A DNA stretch of 64,000 nt from Dryomyza anilis (GCA_951804985.1 OX638133.1:69322367-69386366), one strand, 5' to 3'; positions 34,676 to 46,621 are shown, numbered from the stretch's first letter. Numbers and translations: made by a program. Notes: generated from the sequence alone by a model not told the origin.

Positions 34676-35845
34676 TTTTTGCAGGTTATCGTTGAGTTAA
34701 TGCATTTTACTGTCCAGTATATAAATATCTTCGATTTCTTACGATTTAACTTTTTTTTGTATATCTGATGTTTTCATTTATTTTAAATATAAATTAAAAA
34801 ATATGAAATAAAAAATAATTGTTACTATAAAACGTTTTTAATGTAAACTTTAATGATCCAATAGATTAATTTATCTACCACCCCACGTTATATTTTAAAT
34901 TATACTAAAAATTCACTTTAAAAACATTTTATATTTAAAATTATTTTTTATTTCATATTTTTTATTTTTCTGTTTTTTGTGTCAGTTAGATTTTCGTCTG
35001 ACAGAATTCGAAATGCCTATTATTATTAAAATTAAAAATATGCATGTTAATATGGCGATAGAACCATAATGAACCGAATGGCAAGAACCGATAATATTGC
35101 ATTGTCTTACAGTTAGAGGCAATATTTAAAATTTCAAGTCTGTAGCCCATCGATCAATTACAAAATTTGTAACGAACGACAAGAAAGAAACCTAATAAAA
35201 ACGTTTTAAAATCAGCTCCCTTTGGCTACCATTGCGATATTGCTCTTAAAAAGGTCTATAATGATGTTTTTGTCCAATTTTCCCAATTGCTAAATTAATT
35301 TTGAAAAAAAAATGGCATACTCAAAAATTTTGTAAATGAATATTTCGCTGATTAGGTTCAAAAAGGTATACAAATTGTTTGTTTATCGTTATTCAGTGGG
35401 AAATGGCATTGTATAGTTTCATTTAAGATGTCTTAATTGACAAGTCATCAATGATGGACGAATGCTCATAGAGTCATTGATATATCCATGATGGCATATT
35501 GTGTATGGCATCTTTAATCAAATGAAATAGTTGCAGACATATTCATCATTTACGAAATATCCTTGATTGATCATTAATTCCCTTGTCGTCAACGATTTCA
35601 ATTCCCGATGTTAAGTAAATACAGAAAGCAGTCAAAATAAATGCTTAAGTAGTATTTTTTGTGAAGTTTAAATAAATATAGAATGTAGTAAAAATAAAAG
35701 CATGTGTATTTTTTTATACATTTATCTTAAAGTTATTTATTTACAAAATGTCGTCAAATTACATATAGTATTTTATCTACGTATTATTGTAGAAAAATAA
35801 ATATAAAATTGAAGTTTGGAAATTGCCCATATTTTGTTCCGTGTA
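34676..35845. other. AT-rich sequence, no gene seen
   Basis: Low-complexity AT-rich DNA without supported features. Confidence 0.35.
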
Positions 35846-35883
35846 CACTCAAAATAAAATCTGCTTAAAATACACGAAATCGT

Positions 35884-36525
35884 TCGTATATTTTACGAAA
35901 AAATTCGTGAAATTTATCCACGAAATATTTCGTAAAATACACGAAATAACTTTCGTAAATTAATGATAAAATTACGAATATTAATTTTTATTTTACGAAA
36001 CTATTCGTAGATTTTATCTACGAAAGCCATTCGTACATAATACGAAAGATTTGTAATTTTTATTCGTTATTCTATGATTTTTTTTGTTTTTTAAAAATAT
36101 ATTAATAACTTTTTACGAATATATTCGTAAGTTTTACGAAAATATTCGTACTTTTAACGAAAGCATTCGTACATTTTACAAATGTATTGATAATTTTACG
36201 AATATATTCATATTTTTACGAATACATTCGTACTTTTACGAATATATTCGTAATTTTTACGAAAATACTCGTAATTTTTACAAAAATATTTGTAATTTTA
36301 ATGAATACATTTATATTTTTACTAAAACATATGAACGTTTTACGAATATGTTCGAACATATTACGAAATTATTCGTATTTTTTTTTATCTTTCGTAATAT
36401 TACGAAATATTCGTAAATATCGTGAATATAATTGGAATGTTTACGAATATATTTATTTATTATAGTATTGTATTCGTTCTTTTACGATTATATTCGTATT
36501 TTTACCAAAATATTCGTATTTAATG
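35884..36525. repeat. TACGAA/TTCGTA inverted-motif array, left
   Basis: Dozens of ACGAA and TTCGT motifs are arranged as imperfect palindromes of the form TTTTACGAATATATTCGTAA, spaced roughly 18-25 bp. The Tyr/Ile/Asn-rich ORFs read through it (36084 and 36187) are artefacts of this periodic composition. Confidence 0.85.
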
Positions 36526-36811
36526 TGAATATATTCTCATAATCTGAAATAAAAGCATAATATTATTGTAATATAAAAAGAGACATATGTACAGTATATG
36601 TATTTGTATTTTGATTTTAAATTACACATTTTTTCATATAATTTTAATACAAACATGTAACACAGTTAACAAAAAATAAAAATTAATAAAGAAAACAATT
36701 TCATTTTTTAATATAAAAAATATTCATTGCACAAAAAAGGATTTGTTAATAATTAGTTCATATTACAATCTGAAATAAATAGAAAATCAGAAATTAGGGA
36801 TGTACATACAA

Positions 36812-37822
36812 TTAGAAAAAGGTTTTAAAATTACCTTTTATTGCTTTAAGAAGCATATGTGTTATTGGATTCACCGGCTCATTGTCATCAGGCAGTTTGT
36901 AAAAAAAAATTATTTATGAACTGCCACATTGGTGCACATGCTTGTGGGTATTCTATATTGAATAGATTGTACGCCTTAAAGCATACATCCAAGGCCTTCG
37001 GTAAACTGTACAATTTATATCGCATGTTTTCTAAATCGCACATAATCACCGACGGCTTAAATATATCTCCTATTATTGTGATGTATGGGGGTATGGCGGA
37101 TTCATTTCGAACTTTGCAGTCAAAATGTTCTTTGTACTCCACTTCTGTACCGCAAACAAAAATGAAGGCATCACGTGATTCTTGGATTGAATAAACTTTT
37201 TTCTTCTGATTAGGATCTTTAGAGTGTTTGCGCGATAATCGCGATGTAGGCAATATTGACTGAAGTAAATAAAATACAGAGGCACATATGCCATCTATAA
37301 ATAAAAACAATATTTAGTTTTAAAAACGATTAGATTTTGTAACATACATACCTTCAATAAAATCGTCCTTACGTTCAGTCAGCATCTGCAGCAATTTCTC
37401 GTCTTGGGTATCCGAATACAACTTGGATTGTTTTGGCAAAATTTTGGATGTTTCGAAGCTCTTATTTTGTTCACTTGCAGATTGTGCACATTGATGAAAT
37501 AAATTACTCGATTCTAATATTTCATATTGAACTGTTTCGTCAACAATTGCACTATCATACCCAAGCGATTGAACTGACGATTGAACACTAGCTAGTTGAA
37601 CACTAGGAGATTGAACACTAGTCGATTGATTTGGGGGATGATTCTTCTTTAAATGCGTATTAAAATGTTTTATTAATGCACCAAATCTTAAAAATAATTG
37701 GTTACATTCACCACCAAAAGTGCACTTAAAATTATCTTTTTGCTTTAATTTATGCACCAATCTAAAGTGAATTGACATTCACTTGCCGAATGCAAATATT
37801 CGGTACAAACGAAACAGTTCAT
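36812..37822 (-). pseudogene. Two-exon zinc-finger protein gene carried by a TA element, frameshifted
   Basis: Exon 1 runs from an ATG at 37822 (MNCFVCTEYLHSASEC) and, after a frameshift before 37778, continues IHFRLVHKLKQKDNFKC. Together these give a C2H2-like finger (CFVC with HFRLVH) and a second Cys/His group (CTFGGEC with HFNTH). A Ser/Gln-rich linker with SVQSPSVQ repeats follows. A 57-bp intron (37295-37351; GTATGT donor, TTTATTTATAG acceptor) joins IE to DGICASVFYLLQ in phase 1. Exon 2 includes LPKALDVCFKAYNLFNIEYP and a WQFINNFF end. A T9 run (plus-strand 36901-36909) shifts the frame, after which LPDDNEPVNPITHMLLKAIK is readable to a stop at 36812. I do not recognise a named family. 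The spliced frame shows it was a real gene; at least two shifts make this copy non-functional, unless the homopolymer shift is a sequencing error. Confidence 0.7.
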
Positions 37823-37989
37823 TGTATATATTATCACAAATAGTTTAATTTTTACAATAATATATGTTACACGCACAAACGACAAAATTAAATTCACTGC
37901 GCACGCGACAATGATTAAAAATGAAATGAAATGCTTGCGCGTATGTGTCGTCGTTGCAAAAAAAAAACAGTTAGGCCGTTACTGAAAAA

Positions 37990-38345
37990 AAAATACGAAT
38001 CTTTCGTAAAATACACGAATTATGTGTTAAAAAAACGAAATATATTCTTATTTTTTTTTTGATTATTTCGTAAAATATCAAATGTTTCGTAAAAATATAA
38101 AAGATATTTAATAAATTTACGAAATAACAAAAAAAAAAATGCAAAATAACGAAAGTTTCGTAATTTTAACGAAATATTTGTAATTTTATTGTTGTTTTAA
38201 TTTTACGAATATTGATTCGTAATATAAACGAATCGTTCGTAAATAATATTTTGGGAAAAAAAAAGATATTACAAATGTTTCGTGTATTCTACGAATTATT
38301 CGTGTATTTTACGAAATTAAAAATTACGAAAAAATATTTCGTAAA
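37990..38345. repeat. TACGAA/TTCGTA inverted-motif array, right
   Basis: Same motif composition as the left array, mirrored across the carried gene. It ends just inside the right terminal repeat. Confidence 0.8.
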
Positions 38346-38371
38346 ATGTCCTAGAAATTATTTTGAGTGTA

Positions 38372-40539
38372 GTGTCTACGAGTGTAGTAGTAATGGGTGC
38401 CTTTCAGTTGTTGGTGCAAGAGTGAATTGGGCGTTACTGATTGCAGGCTTAGTCATTTTGCAGTGTTCAAATATCTAAAGGGATTCTTTAAAAAAGAACT
38501 TAAAGTGTAATTCGAAAAGATATTGGGATATTTCTTAATGGTGGTTTAAAAGGACATATCAGATAAATTCCATTTTGTGACTCTGTGCGTTGGTTGTTTT
38601 TATAGGGTAGATTATGCAATTGAGCAAAAATATTTGTCAAGCACTCAGACTCACACACACAGTGTGTATTACAGTTTGTATTAAATCTAGTGGGGTGTAT
38701 GTCAAACAGGATTAAGCGGTGTTAAATACATTGGACTGTGCTATCGCAAGCACAGGGTAATTTGAAACTTTTCCCTATGATTCACATATGATTCTGCAAA
38801 ATTAGGTTGAGTTTAGTCACTTTGAATAGGGGATATACATTTACAATGGCACAAATTTTGGGTTGTTTAATAGAAATTAATATAATATTCTAATATATAT
38901 TAAGGATATTCATTTCACTTCATATCTACTGCGTATATTCGTATGTCGTAAAAATTATAAGTTTCGTAATATACAATTTTTACAAAATACGCATATGCGC
39001 CGGCAATACGAAGTGAAATGAATGCCCTTATTATGTTTACTTTTTAGTAAATTAGGTAAATAAGGTTCTTCCGAGGAAACTAAATAATTTTCGGTAAAAT
39101 AAAGGATACTATTGAATCTGTGGTATATGCAATTGAGTTTACTAAGTATAATAATTGCTTCGTCGTGATGAGTATAAAATGCATCAACCTATGTAAATAC
39201 AAGAGTGGTTTTTAATTAACGGCGCCTGTTCGACCGTCTCAACAACGCCGATGACATCAATGAACCACTGCAACCAACCATCCACCCCCAGGCTAATTAC
39301 TCCACTCGCCATGTAAACAACATAAAAGAAACCCTTCAAGCGCAATAAATCTCAATTTCATTGTTTTGGATCCGCTTTTAATTCCTGGTACGCACGCACC
39401 GCACCATGTACGACCATGATATGCAGTACCACAAATCATACCATATGTAATGCACATTAATTGTACGAAGTAATCACAGGTAGCTGGTATTTTTTGTAAC
39501 CTATTTAAGGTTTACTTCGATGGGAATTTACTATAGTGTTTTTTATTGTACAATTTTTGAAAATAAAGTTTAGGCAGAGTTAAACAATTCTCACTATACT
39601 CAACACTGTAAAAAGTCAGCACACTTAACTTTTCATACTAAGAACTCAAAAAACTAAACTAAATTACTACGGGAATATATTAACCGACAATTTTAACATG
39701 ACGTTGTCATAGGAAGAGGTTAATTAACCTCTTCCTCATGTAGACCTTAAGACTTACCACTGAACTGGTCTTCAACATCATGTAGACCTTTACATATCAC
39801 TGAACTGGTCTTCAATTGGAGAATTTGATTACGTTTAATTGACGAGGGGAATAACTAGGACCGATTCATAATGTTTGCACTTAAGGTTCTCTTTAACTCA
39901 TCTCACACAAAAGATCTACATTATACCATTGTTAAACTATTCCTGAAACTATCTGAAACTATCTGAAACCTACCACAATTAACTTCAAGCCACGAAAAGC
40001 ACACAAAACCTTTAAATTGGCAAATATTTACATCAATCCACTTATATAATTTAATTGAAATGTGCGCGACGCGACCACCCTATTTATTCCATTCATCATA
40101 ATATTTATGGTAATCGTAATTGAAGTAATTAACACTTTCATAAGCAATTTGTTTTCTACCATCATCGTCATCATGCTATGCTGTAGATGGTGCTAAAATT
40201 GTTCAACTTTTAATTAAAGTACACTTCAAAGAGTTTTGTGCCATATTTTCGCGTACACAATGTTGTTGGAAAATAAAACTATTCTCTGAAATCTACGCAA
40301 TGAGTGGAAAATTGAGAAAATTCTGAGCATTAAATAATCCGTGGCTTAAACCATCGTCTATGCAGCATTTCACGAAATAGAGACAGAAAGTTTTTATGTG
40401 TTTAAATGATGTTGTCAAATTTTACCAAGGGTTCGTAATATTTAGTGCTTATTTTTGACAGCCTTTACTGCATATTCAAATTTGTAAATATCTTATTTTG
40501 TAACGATTAGTGTTATTTCCTTTTTCCTATTAACTACTT
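38372..40539. other. Intron-like sequence with one dispersed repeat
   Basis: 39170-39370 is unique and less AT-rich (GGCGCCTGTTCGACCGTCTC). 39700-39815 is related to 14995-15070 (GTTGTCATAGG, GTAGACCT and ACTGGTCTTCAA segments) and contains a perfect 26-bp palindrome at 39711-39736, half-site AGGAAGAGGTTAA. No gene is supported. Confidence 0.35.
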
Positions 40540-40892
40540 ACAGAAAATATAATCGATGTTAATATAGCAACCGACATTAATAGCATTATTAATCCATCCA
40601 GCAATGAAATTCACAAATTAATGAAAAATTTGCTATTATTCGTTAATTCAGCAATTCCGTTTGCTAGTATGAATATATGTGCGTCAATGCAGAAAATTAA
40701 ATAGCCGGCGCAGTTTCAGCAATTATGTTTGCTAAAACTGCGCCGACCAAATTATTTGCTGCATTGACGGAATTGCTGAATTTTCGAAGAATAGCAAATG
40801 TTTTCATTAAATTAGTGAATTTCATTGCTGGCTTGATTAATGAATGTAATTAATATCGGTTGCTATATTAACGTTGAGTATTTATTTCTGTG
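40540..40892. mobile_element. Long foldback MITE, CAGAAAATA family
   Basis: Arms of about 170 bp are inverted: AATATAGCAACCGACATTAA, CAGCAATGAAATTCAC and GAATTCAGCAATTCCG-like segments are mirrored by GAATTGCTGAATT, GTGAATTTCATTGCTG and ATATCGGTTGCTATATT. The loop is itself built on the inverted pair GGCGCAGTTT and AAACTGCGCC. A related but interrupted copy lies at 45263-45938. Confidence 0.8.
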
Positions 40893-40950
40893 CTGGTTCT
40901 CGTTTATGGTGTACAGATTATAATTTTGGTATAATTATAATTTTTACTTT

Positions 40951-41169
40951 CACCCAGAAAAAAATACTATATAAATAATAGTTTTTTACTATTAAAAATA
41001 GTCAATAGGGTAAATTATTTTTTTAATCGGAAAATACCATTAAGTACTAGAAAATACTATGACATTGCCATTGAGTTTATATGAACAGATTTATTTTTTG
41101 TATACTATTAAATCAATAATTGTCCATTGACCAATTTTAATAGAAATTGAGGGAATTTTTTTCTGGGTG
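40951..41169 (+). mobile_element. CACCCAG MITE, copy 2
   Basis: CACCCAGAAAAAAATACTAT at the left and TTTTTTTCTGGGTG at the right, non-coding. Its interior is nearly identical to the copy at 41332, including GGAAAATACCATTAAGTACT. Confidence 0.8.
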
Positions 41170-41285
41170 TTAAAACATTGTAAAGTTTAAATATTGTTTA
41201 TACTTTATAGACTTTCAGTCAAGATAATTCTTATATTATAAAAATTTTAAGTTTAAATATCAAGAATTAATATTCGAAAGGGTTT

Positions 41286-41328
41286 GAAGATTTACAAAAC
41301 TAATTAGGTGTTCGTTTTGTAAATCTTC
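41286..41328. repeat. Perfect 15-bp-stem hairpin between two MITE copies
   Basis: GAAGATTTACAAAAC and GTTTTGTAAATCTTC enclose a 13-base loop. It lies 3 bp outside the CACCCAG end of the next copy and is in neither copy. Confidence 0.9.
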
Positions 41329-41331
41329 GTA

Positions 41332-41569
41332 CACCCAGAAAAAAATACTATATAATTAATAGTTTTTTACTATTAAAAATAGTCAATAGGATAAATTATT
41401 ATTTTAATCGGAAAATACCATTTAATCGGAAAATACCATTAAATACTAGAAAATACCATGACATTGCCATTGAGTTTATATGAATAGATTTATTTTTTGT
41501 ATACTTTTAAATCAATAATTGTCCTATTGTCCAATTTTAATGGGATTTGAGTGAATTTTTTTCTGGGTG
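41332..41569 (+). mobile_element. CACCCAG MITE, copy 3
   Basis: CACCCAG and CTGGGTG ends are flanked by TA on both sides. A 20-bp direct duplication (ATTTTAATCGGAAAATACCA, then TTTAATCGGAAAATACCA) distinguishes it from copy 2. Confidence 0.85.
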
Positions 41570-42889
41570 TAGAAATTATTCTATGGTTGATCATTTTTTT
41601 TTGTTCCTTCTCAGATCTCGACCAATTATAAAATGATCTGGTCATGATAATGTCTAACGTTTTAGTGTAAGTTTTTACTAAATCCACAATTTAGCTTGCA
41701 AACTTGATAAGTTCAACTTTTCTTTCCTTATTGATATTAAATATTCAAAAAGTATTTTTAAATTTCATTCATCGATTAGTTTTGATTGGTGAAACATTCA
41801 CCTTCACTTACAACAACTCAAGAAGAAGGGTCAGAACAATTCTGTTTCTTCGCAATACATTCCAAGCTCAATTAACTTGAAGTCAATCGATTCATTTTTC
41901 TGTTAACTAATTCATTTACTTTGGCCTTGAAATGCTACAAATATCTATAGGTATTATATATAAATACTTCCGTCAGCAACAAACGGTAAAAAGTATTGAT
42001 TTTATGTTCACGATTTCACCGTTCACTGAAACTATCCTCCCTTCTTCGTTCATCGAAACAACAAAAATGTAATTGTACGCTTAATTGTTTTAGAAATGTA
42101 TGCATTTATTTAGCACAATGTTCCGTCTACCCATTGTCCGATTATCATCTGTCATATATGGTATCTGTGGACACCATTATCACCAACTTGGGCCTCCGCC
42201 TTAATTGTTTTCTGGCAATAGTAGCCTACATTTTATGACAAAATTGTAATAATTGTCGCATATGTTACAATCCAAATGGTGAAAATGTTTATTACGTTGC
42301 ATAAATCGGGGTCATTCTACCCTTGTACTGTATTATTTTGTTTTTATTAAATTTGTATTAAAGCTGAAGTTATTTCAGAATTATTTATATCTGACTTATA
42401 ATTTTTGAACTCTAATTCAGATATTTCTTGGATTGAAATGGTTGGAGTTTGATAGAATTTTAGTTTTAAATCGGACATTGCAACAAGTAATTGTGATTTT
42501 TATAATTATATGATCAAAATATTACAATTTATATTCAAAATAAATAATAAATAATGTCAACTAAAATTCTTTTTAGTGAGATATATGAAATTGATTCACA
42601 GACCATCCTCTAACTGTTCATAATCGATCTGGGATTTCACAGGATAGGCACTGCTGGCCGATTATGCAAAAGTGCTATATGATGCATACTTTTTGTATAA
42701 GAAAAATATAGAATATATAATATAAATCAGGGAGAAATAACTGGAATTGGGATAGTTTCGATTTTTGGAACCGGAATTTTTATTTAAAAACATGTGTGGA
42801 GCCGAAACTGGAATCGGAACTCATATAATTTTATTGGTTGGAACCGAAATCGAAACGGCTATTTTAAAAATCTAGGAACCCAAACCAAT
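41570..42889. other. AT-rich sequence, no gene seen
   Basis: The 41996-42238 ORF has no motif. The stretch 42730-42890, with GAAACTGGAATCGGAACT-type sequence and a CAGGGA start, may be the remains of an older element into which the hAT-like element to the right inserted. Confidence 0.35.
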
Positions 42890-42897
42890 ATTTTAAT

Positions 42898-43535
42898 CAA
42901 GGATTGAAACCTAAACGAATAATGGTTTCGATTTCGGTTTTAAGTTTTTATAACGAAACGGTTTCGATATACCGGTTCCAAGTTACAGTTTCGATTTCGG
43001 TTTTTATAAAATTTCTTTTTTCCTTATTTTTCATTGTTTTCAACAAAAAACCTGGTGTAATGTGGGACATGGGGTAATGTGGTACATGGGGTAATGTGAG
43101 AAATTGCAATTTGTCGACATGTTTTTGCACTTAAAAAGAGAAAACAATTGTCAAGTACTTCTTAATATGACATCAACTTTTCATCCATGGTTATAATCAA
43201 ATTAATATCTTTTTTACTGCATATCGAAAACAATTGTCCGAAATTAAGGTATTTTGAAAAATCACTCAAAAATCAATTTAAAGACTTATAAACGTATTCA
43301 GTTAATGCAAAAAGGTAGACCATCTATGGACCCTTTATAGACCCTTTAAAACAAATTAACTTTGAAACGTGTCTCAATTTACCCAAACTCCCCTATATAT
43401 TTTACTAATACAATAAATAATCATTAAAATTTAAAACATTTTTTTACATTTAAAACATTTTACGGTTACGGTTTCGATTTTAAAAATGAAACGGTTTTAA
43501 ACGGATATCGGTTTCTGTTACGATTTCAATCCTTG
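42898..43535. mobile_element. hAT-like element with perfect 8-bp target duplication
   Basis: Ends CAAGGATTGAAA and TTTCAATCCTTG are perfectly inverted for 12 bp. ATTTTAAT flanks both (42890-42897 and 43536-43543), an 8-bp duplication of the hAT type. The interior is non-coding and carries GTTTCGATTTCGGTTTT-type repeats near both ends and a GACATGGGGTAATGTG doublet near 43065. Confidence 0.8.
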
Positions 43536-43543
43536 ATTTTAAT

Positions 43544-45262
43544 CCCTGTCAGGGACTGCAAGAAGCGGAATTTTATGTATAATGCATTTCTTTTAAATAA
43601 ATTGTGTCCTTACCAATGATCAGTGGCTTTGGATTGAAATTAATAAACTTAAATATATCAATTTCAATAGAAAACTTTTAAATTATTATGAAAAAACGAT
43701 TAATACATGAATTAAAAAAATCAATGGTCGTCCCATTAAGTTTTTCAAAAATTTATCTTGGACCCAACCATAAAATTTAGTAATAATTGCACCGATTCAT
43801 TATAAAATTCCAAACATTTTTAAAGACTTTTGAAAAAATGTTTGAAAAAAAAAATATATATTTTTAAATGCGATGAGTTTGAAACACCCTTTATACATTT
43901 ATTTACATATAAAAAGCAATTTAGCCACATTTCCGTCATTTTTGCGGCATGACTAACTTACATTGGGTTTTCCTGACCTACTTTTGAGTACAACTGCAAC
44001 TGCAGTGCGGAATTTGATGTGGATAGGGGGAACCATATACTTATTGTGGTGATGATATTTGCACAGCTGAAAGTTTTATTAATGCAATAAGTTAAATATT
44101 TATATTTTAATAAAAGTAGATCATAATAAGAACGTACTGGAAAAGTGACATTTATCTTTAAAAAAAATTGCAATATGAAATTGTTTGAACACTTTGGATT
44201 AAATGTGTCAACCAATTCGTTTTTTTAAATAAGATTTATTTAATTCTTCAAAATGCAAAATAAATATTTCAAGTTATTCAAAATAAAACCTTCAGAATCT
44301 CTTAAAGATTTCATATAAATTATTTTGAATTTTTGAGGTAACTGACCTGAAAATTATTGTCAAGTCTTTCTCACTCACATGCATTTTTAATGCTTCATCT
44401 GAATCATACATAAAACATTCCGAGCATGTTGTTTATGACGGTGTTGGCAACGCCGGATGTTGTAGGAAATACGTAAAAGTTTGATTAAAATAAAACTTTA
44501 CTAAAAATGTATGTGATGTATGCATGTAAAGAAGCGAAAACAAAAACCACTCAACTAACTCAATTTCCACATGCATTTCCATTGATTTTCTTCCACTTTT
44601 TTTTCGCAATAAAACTACCTGATCTCCTCCTGCGATGTTCTGAACTTTTGTCCTTTCGCACATAGTTAGTTACCCCGTGTTTTCTTGCAGTCCCCTTGCC
44701 AAAACTACCCTTGAAGAAAATATATATTTAAGTCAGGCATTTGAACTATGTATTTATTCATTCGGAAGGTGGTTGAATTGCATTTTCCAAATCAAAAACA
44801 AAACTGAAAAAGAACTCGCCTCGCGGTGAACAAAAGTGTGCCGTCAGTTGACTGGTCGGGGGGGTTTATTTCATTTTATTGCATTACAAATTATAATTTA
44901 AGTTTTTGGGTGGTGGCTGATGCTGCTGCTGTCGCTATTCTTTGAATGAATGCTGAGATTTTCGGTATACTTTGGCGCAGTGCTGCCATATTTTCTCACA
45001 ATTCCTCCTTTCATTCAATTCTTATGGTTTAAAGGATTTTTAAAACTTCCATTACTTTTAGTTTTAGTTCATTCTATTGAATTATTATTTGTTTTTAAGA
45101 GGTCTGTTTTGTTTTGAAGAGGTAAAGTCCGACACTTCAATATTTCTGTTAGTTTTAGCATTACATTATATAAAAATATAAATTATTAAACACTAGTTCC
45201 CTAGTACAACTGATCCATTATCGGGAACTGGTCATTGTATCTTTCCCAGTAGAAATTGTACA
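43544..45262. other. Intron-like sequence, no gene seen
   Basis: ORFs at 43958 and 44433 lack motifs. 44800-45000 is less AT-rich and unique. 45186-45255 contains CTAGTACAACTGATCC and CCCAGTAGAAATTGTA, reminiscent of the end of the insertion at 45371. Confidence 0.35.
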
Positions 45263-45938
45263 CAGAAAAAATAATCGACGTAATATATGAATATTTGTAC
45301 GTCAATGCCGCAAATAGTTTAATCGGCGCAGTTTTAGAAAATATATTTGCTGAAACTGCGCCGACTAATTACCCTAGTAGAAATTTGCCCGATGCGCCAT
45401 CGGGAAATGATCGGGTTTTCGTTGGATAAGCCCTATTAGAGAAAATATGATCATTGCCTTTGCATGCCCTTATTATGCTTACAATACCAGGGTTTACATT
45501 ATCTAAATAGTCAATGTTCCCGATCATAGCAACATTATTTGTTCTTCATAACGAAATTAGCATCAGACAATGATAGAGATTTAATGAGAGAAACCCTATT
45601 ATGCTCGGGCTCTGACAAGGTAATTATCGGGTAAATAATAAAATGGTGAATTACCCGATCAGTACATGATCATGGCCTGAGGTCAGTACGTGATCAGGAC
45701 ACTACGTTACAAGGACATTATGGGCCTCGTCATTTCCCGATCATCTCAAATAATGACATGATCACTTCATGACCAGGGTAATTTGCTGCATTGACGTACA
45801 AATATTCATATTAGCAAACAGAATTGCTGAATTAACGCAGAATAGCAACTTGTTCATTAAATTAGAGAATTTCATTGCATTACTGAATGCAATTAATGTC
45901 GGTTGCTATATTTACGTCGATTATTTTTTTTCTGTGTG
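45263..45938. mobile_element. Long foldback MITE, copy 2, split by an insertion
   Basis: Ends are CACAGAAAAAATAATCGACG on the left and CGTCGATTATTTTTTTTCTG on the right. GGCGCAGTTTTAG, AACTGCGCCGACTAATT, TTGCTGCATTGACG and GGTTGCTATATTTACG align with 40540-40892. A 409-bp element occupies 45371-45779. Confidence 0.75.
45371..45779. mobile_element. ACCCT-ended insertion with AATT target duplication
   Basis: Begins ACCCTAGTAGAAATTTGCCC and ends CATGACCAGGGT. AATT is present directly on both sides (45367-45370 and 45780-45783). The related foldback at 40540-40892 is continuous at the matching position, confirming an insertion. The interior is non-coding and rich in TGATC/GATCA. A relic of the same family lies at about 49712-49850. 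Confidence 0.75.
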
Positions 45939-46620
45939 CTAAGGTTATAATCAATTTCCTATCATTGTTTTTTTGGCTTTCTCCCAACTCACTAGCAGTG
46001 TTCTCATTCTACTCCGATCCGAGTAAATTACTCCTTTTCATTTAAAAATCTACTCTACTCCTGTAGGAGCATTTTCTACTCCTTTCTTATAATTTTCTAC
46101 TCCTTTTTACTGAAATCTACTTCCTTTACAAACATTGAATAAATTTTTTAATTTGATGATAACATTTCTTAGCGTTTGTTTGGAAAATTTCTTAGTGCAC
46201 TAAAGAAAATGTCAGTTTTGTAATTTTCCTAATAATTATGATCGATTATCTGTAAAATGAATGCAATATTTTTGCTAGAAATTTTAAATTGTAGTAGTTA
46301 TTATTAAATTTACGTTTGTATCAACTTTATAAAGGTGAATTTTAATAACATCATGTATTTCATTGGGTGTTCCAGATACACCCCAACTCTAGAACGGACC
46401 ACCCTGTAAACATCAGCATTGTAGAAAATCCGTAGAATCAGGAATTAATAAAAATTTTAAAAATTTACATATCTATTAGTTTATTAAAATCTAATTAAAT
46501 AATGCATATTTCAACTCCCTTTTCATCAAATTTACTCCTACAATTAATTTTCTACTCCTTTTACATCACATCTACTCCATTTTACAATATTTTCAATTCT
46601 ACTTCTTTTTACTCATTTCT
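45939..46620. repeat. CTACTCCTTTT-rich degenerate repeat
   Basis: Irregular repeats of TCTACTCCTTTT and CTACTC occur at 46010-46140 and 46515-46620 and resume at 47386-47415, beyond the inserted TA element. No ORF. Confidence 0.5.
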
Positions 46621-46621
46621 A

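Larger units (their letters stand above)
35846..38369 (-). mobile_element. 2.5-kb TA-flanked element with TACGAA arrays and a zinc-finger gene
   Basis: The ends are CACTCAAAATAA and TTATTTTGAGTG, with TA immediately outside both (35844-35845 and 38370-38371). Inside each end lies a long array of TTTTACGAA and ATTCGTA motifs in alternating orientation (about 35884-36525 and 37990-38345), built like subterminal transposase-binding arrays. The middle carries one decayed two-exon gene on the minus strand (36812-37822). No DDE transposase is recognisable. The derivative at 46622-47385 has the same ends and arrays without the gene. Confidence 0.75.

Noticed and set aside
36084..36465. Two overlapping Tyr/Phe/Asn-rich ORFs of about 100 codons
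   Set aside because: They translate the TACGAA/TTCGTA motif array in two frames. The repeating peptide pattern follows the DNA period, and both frames look alike.
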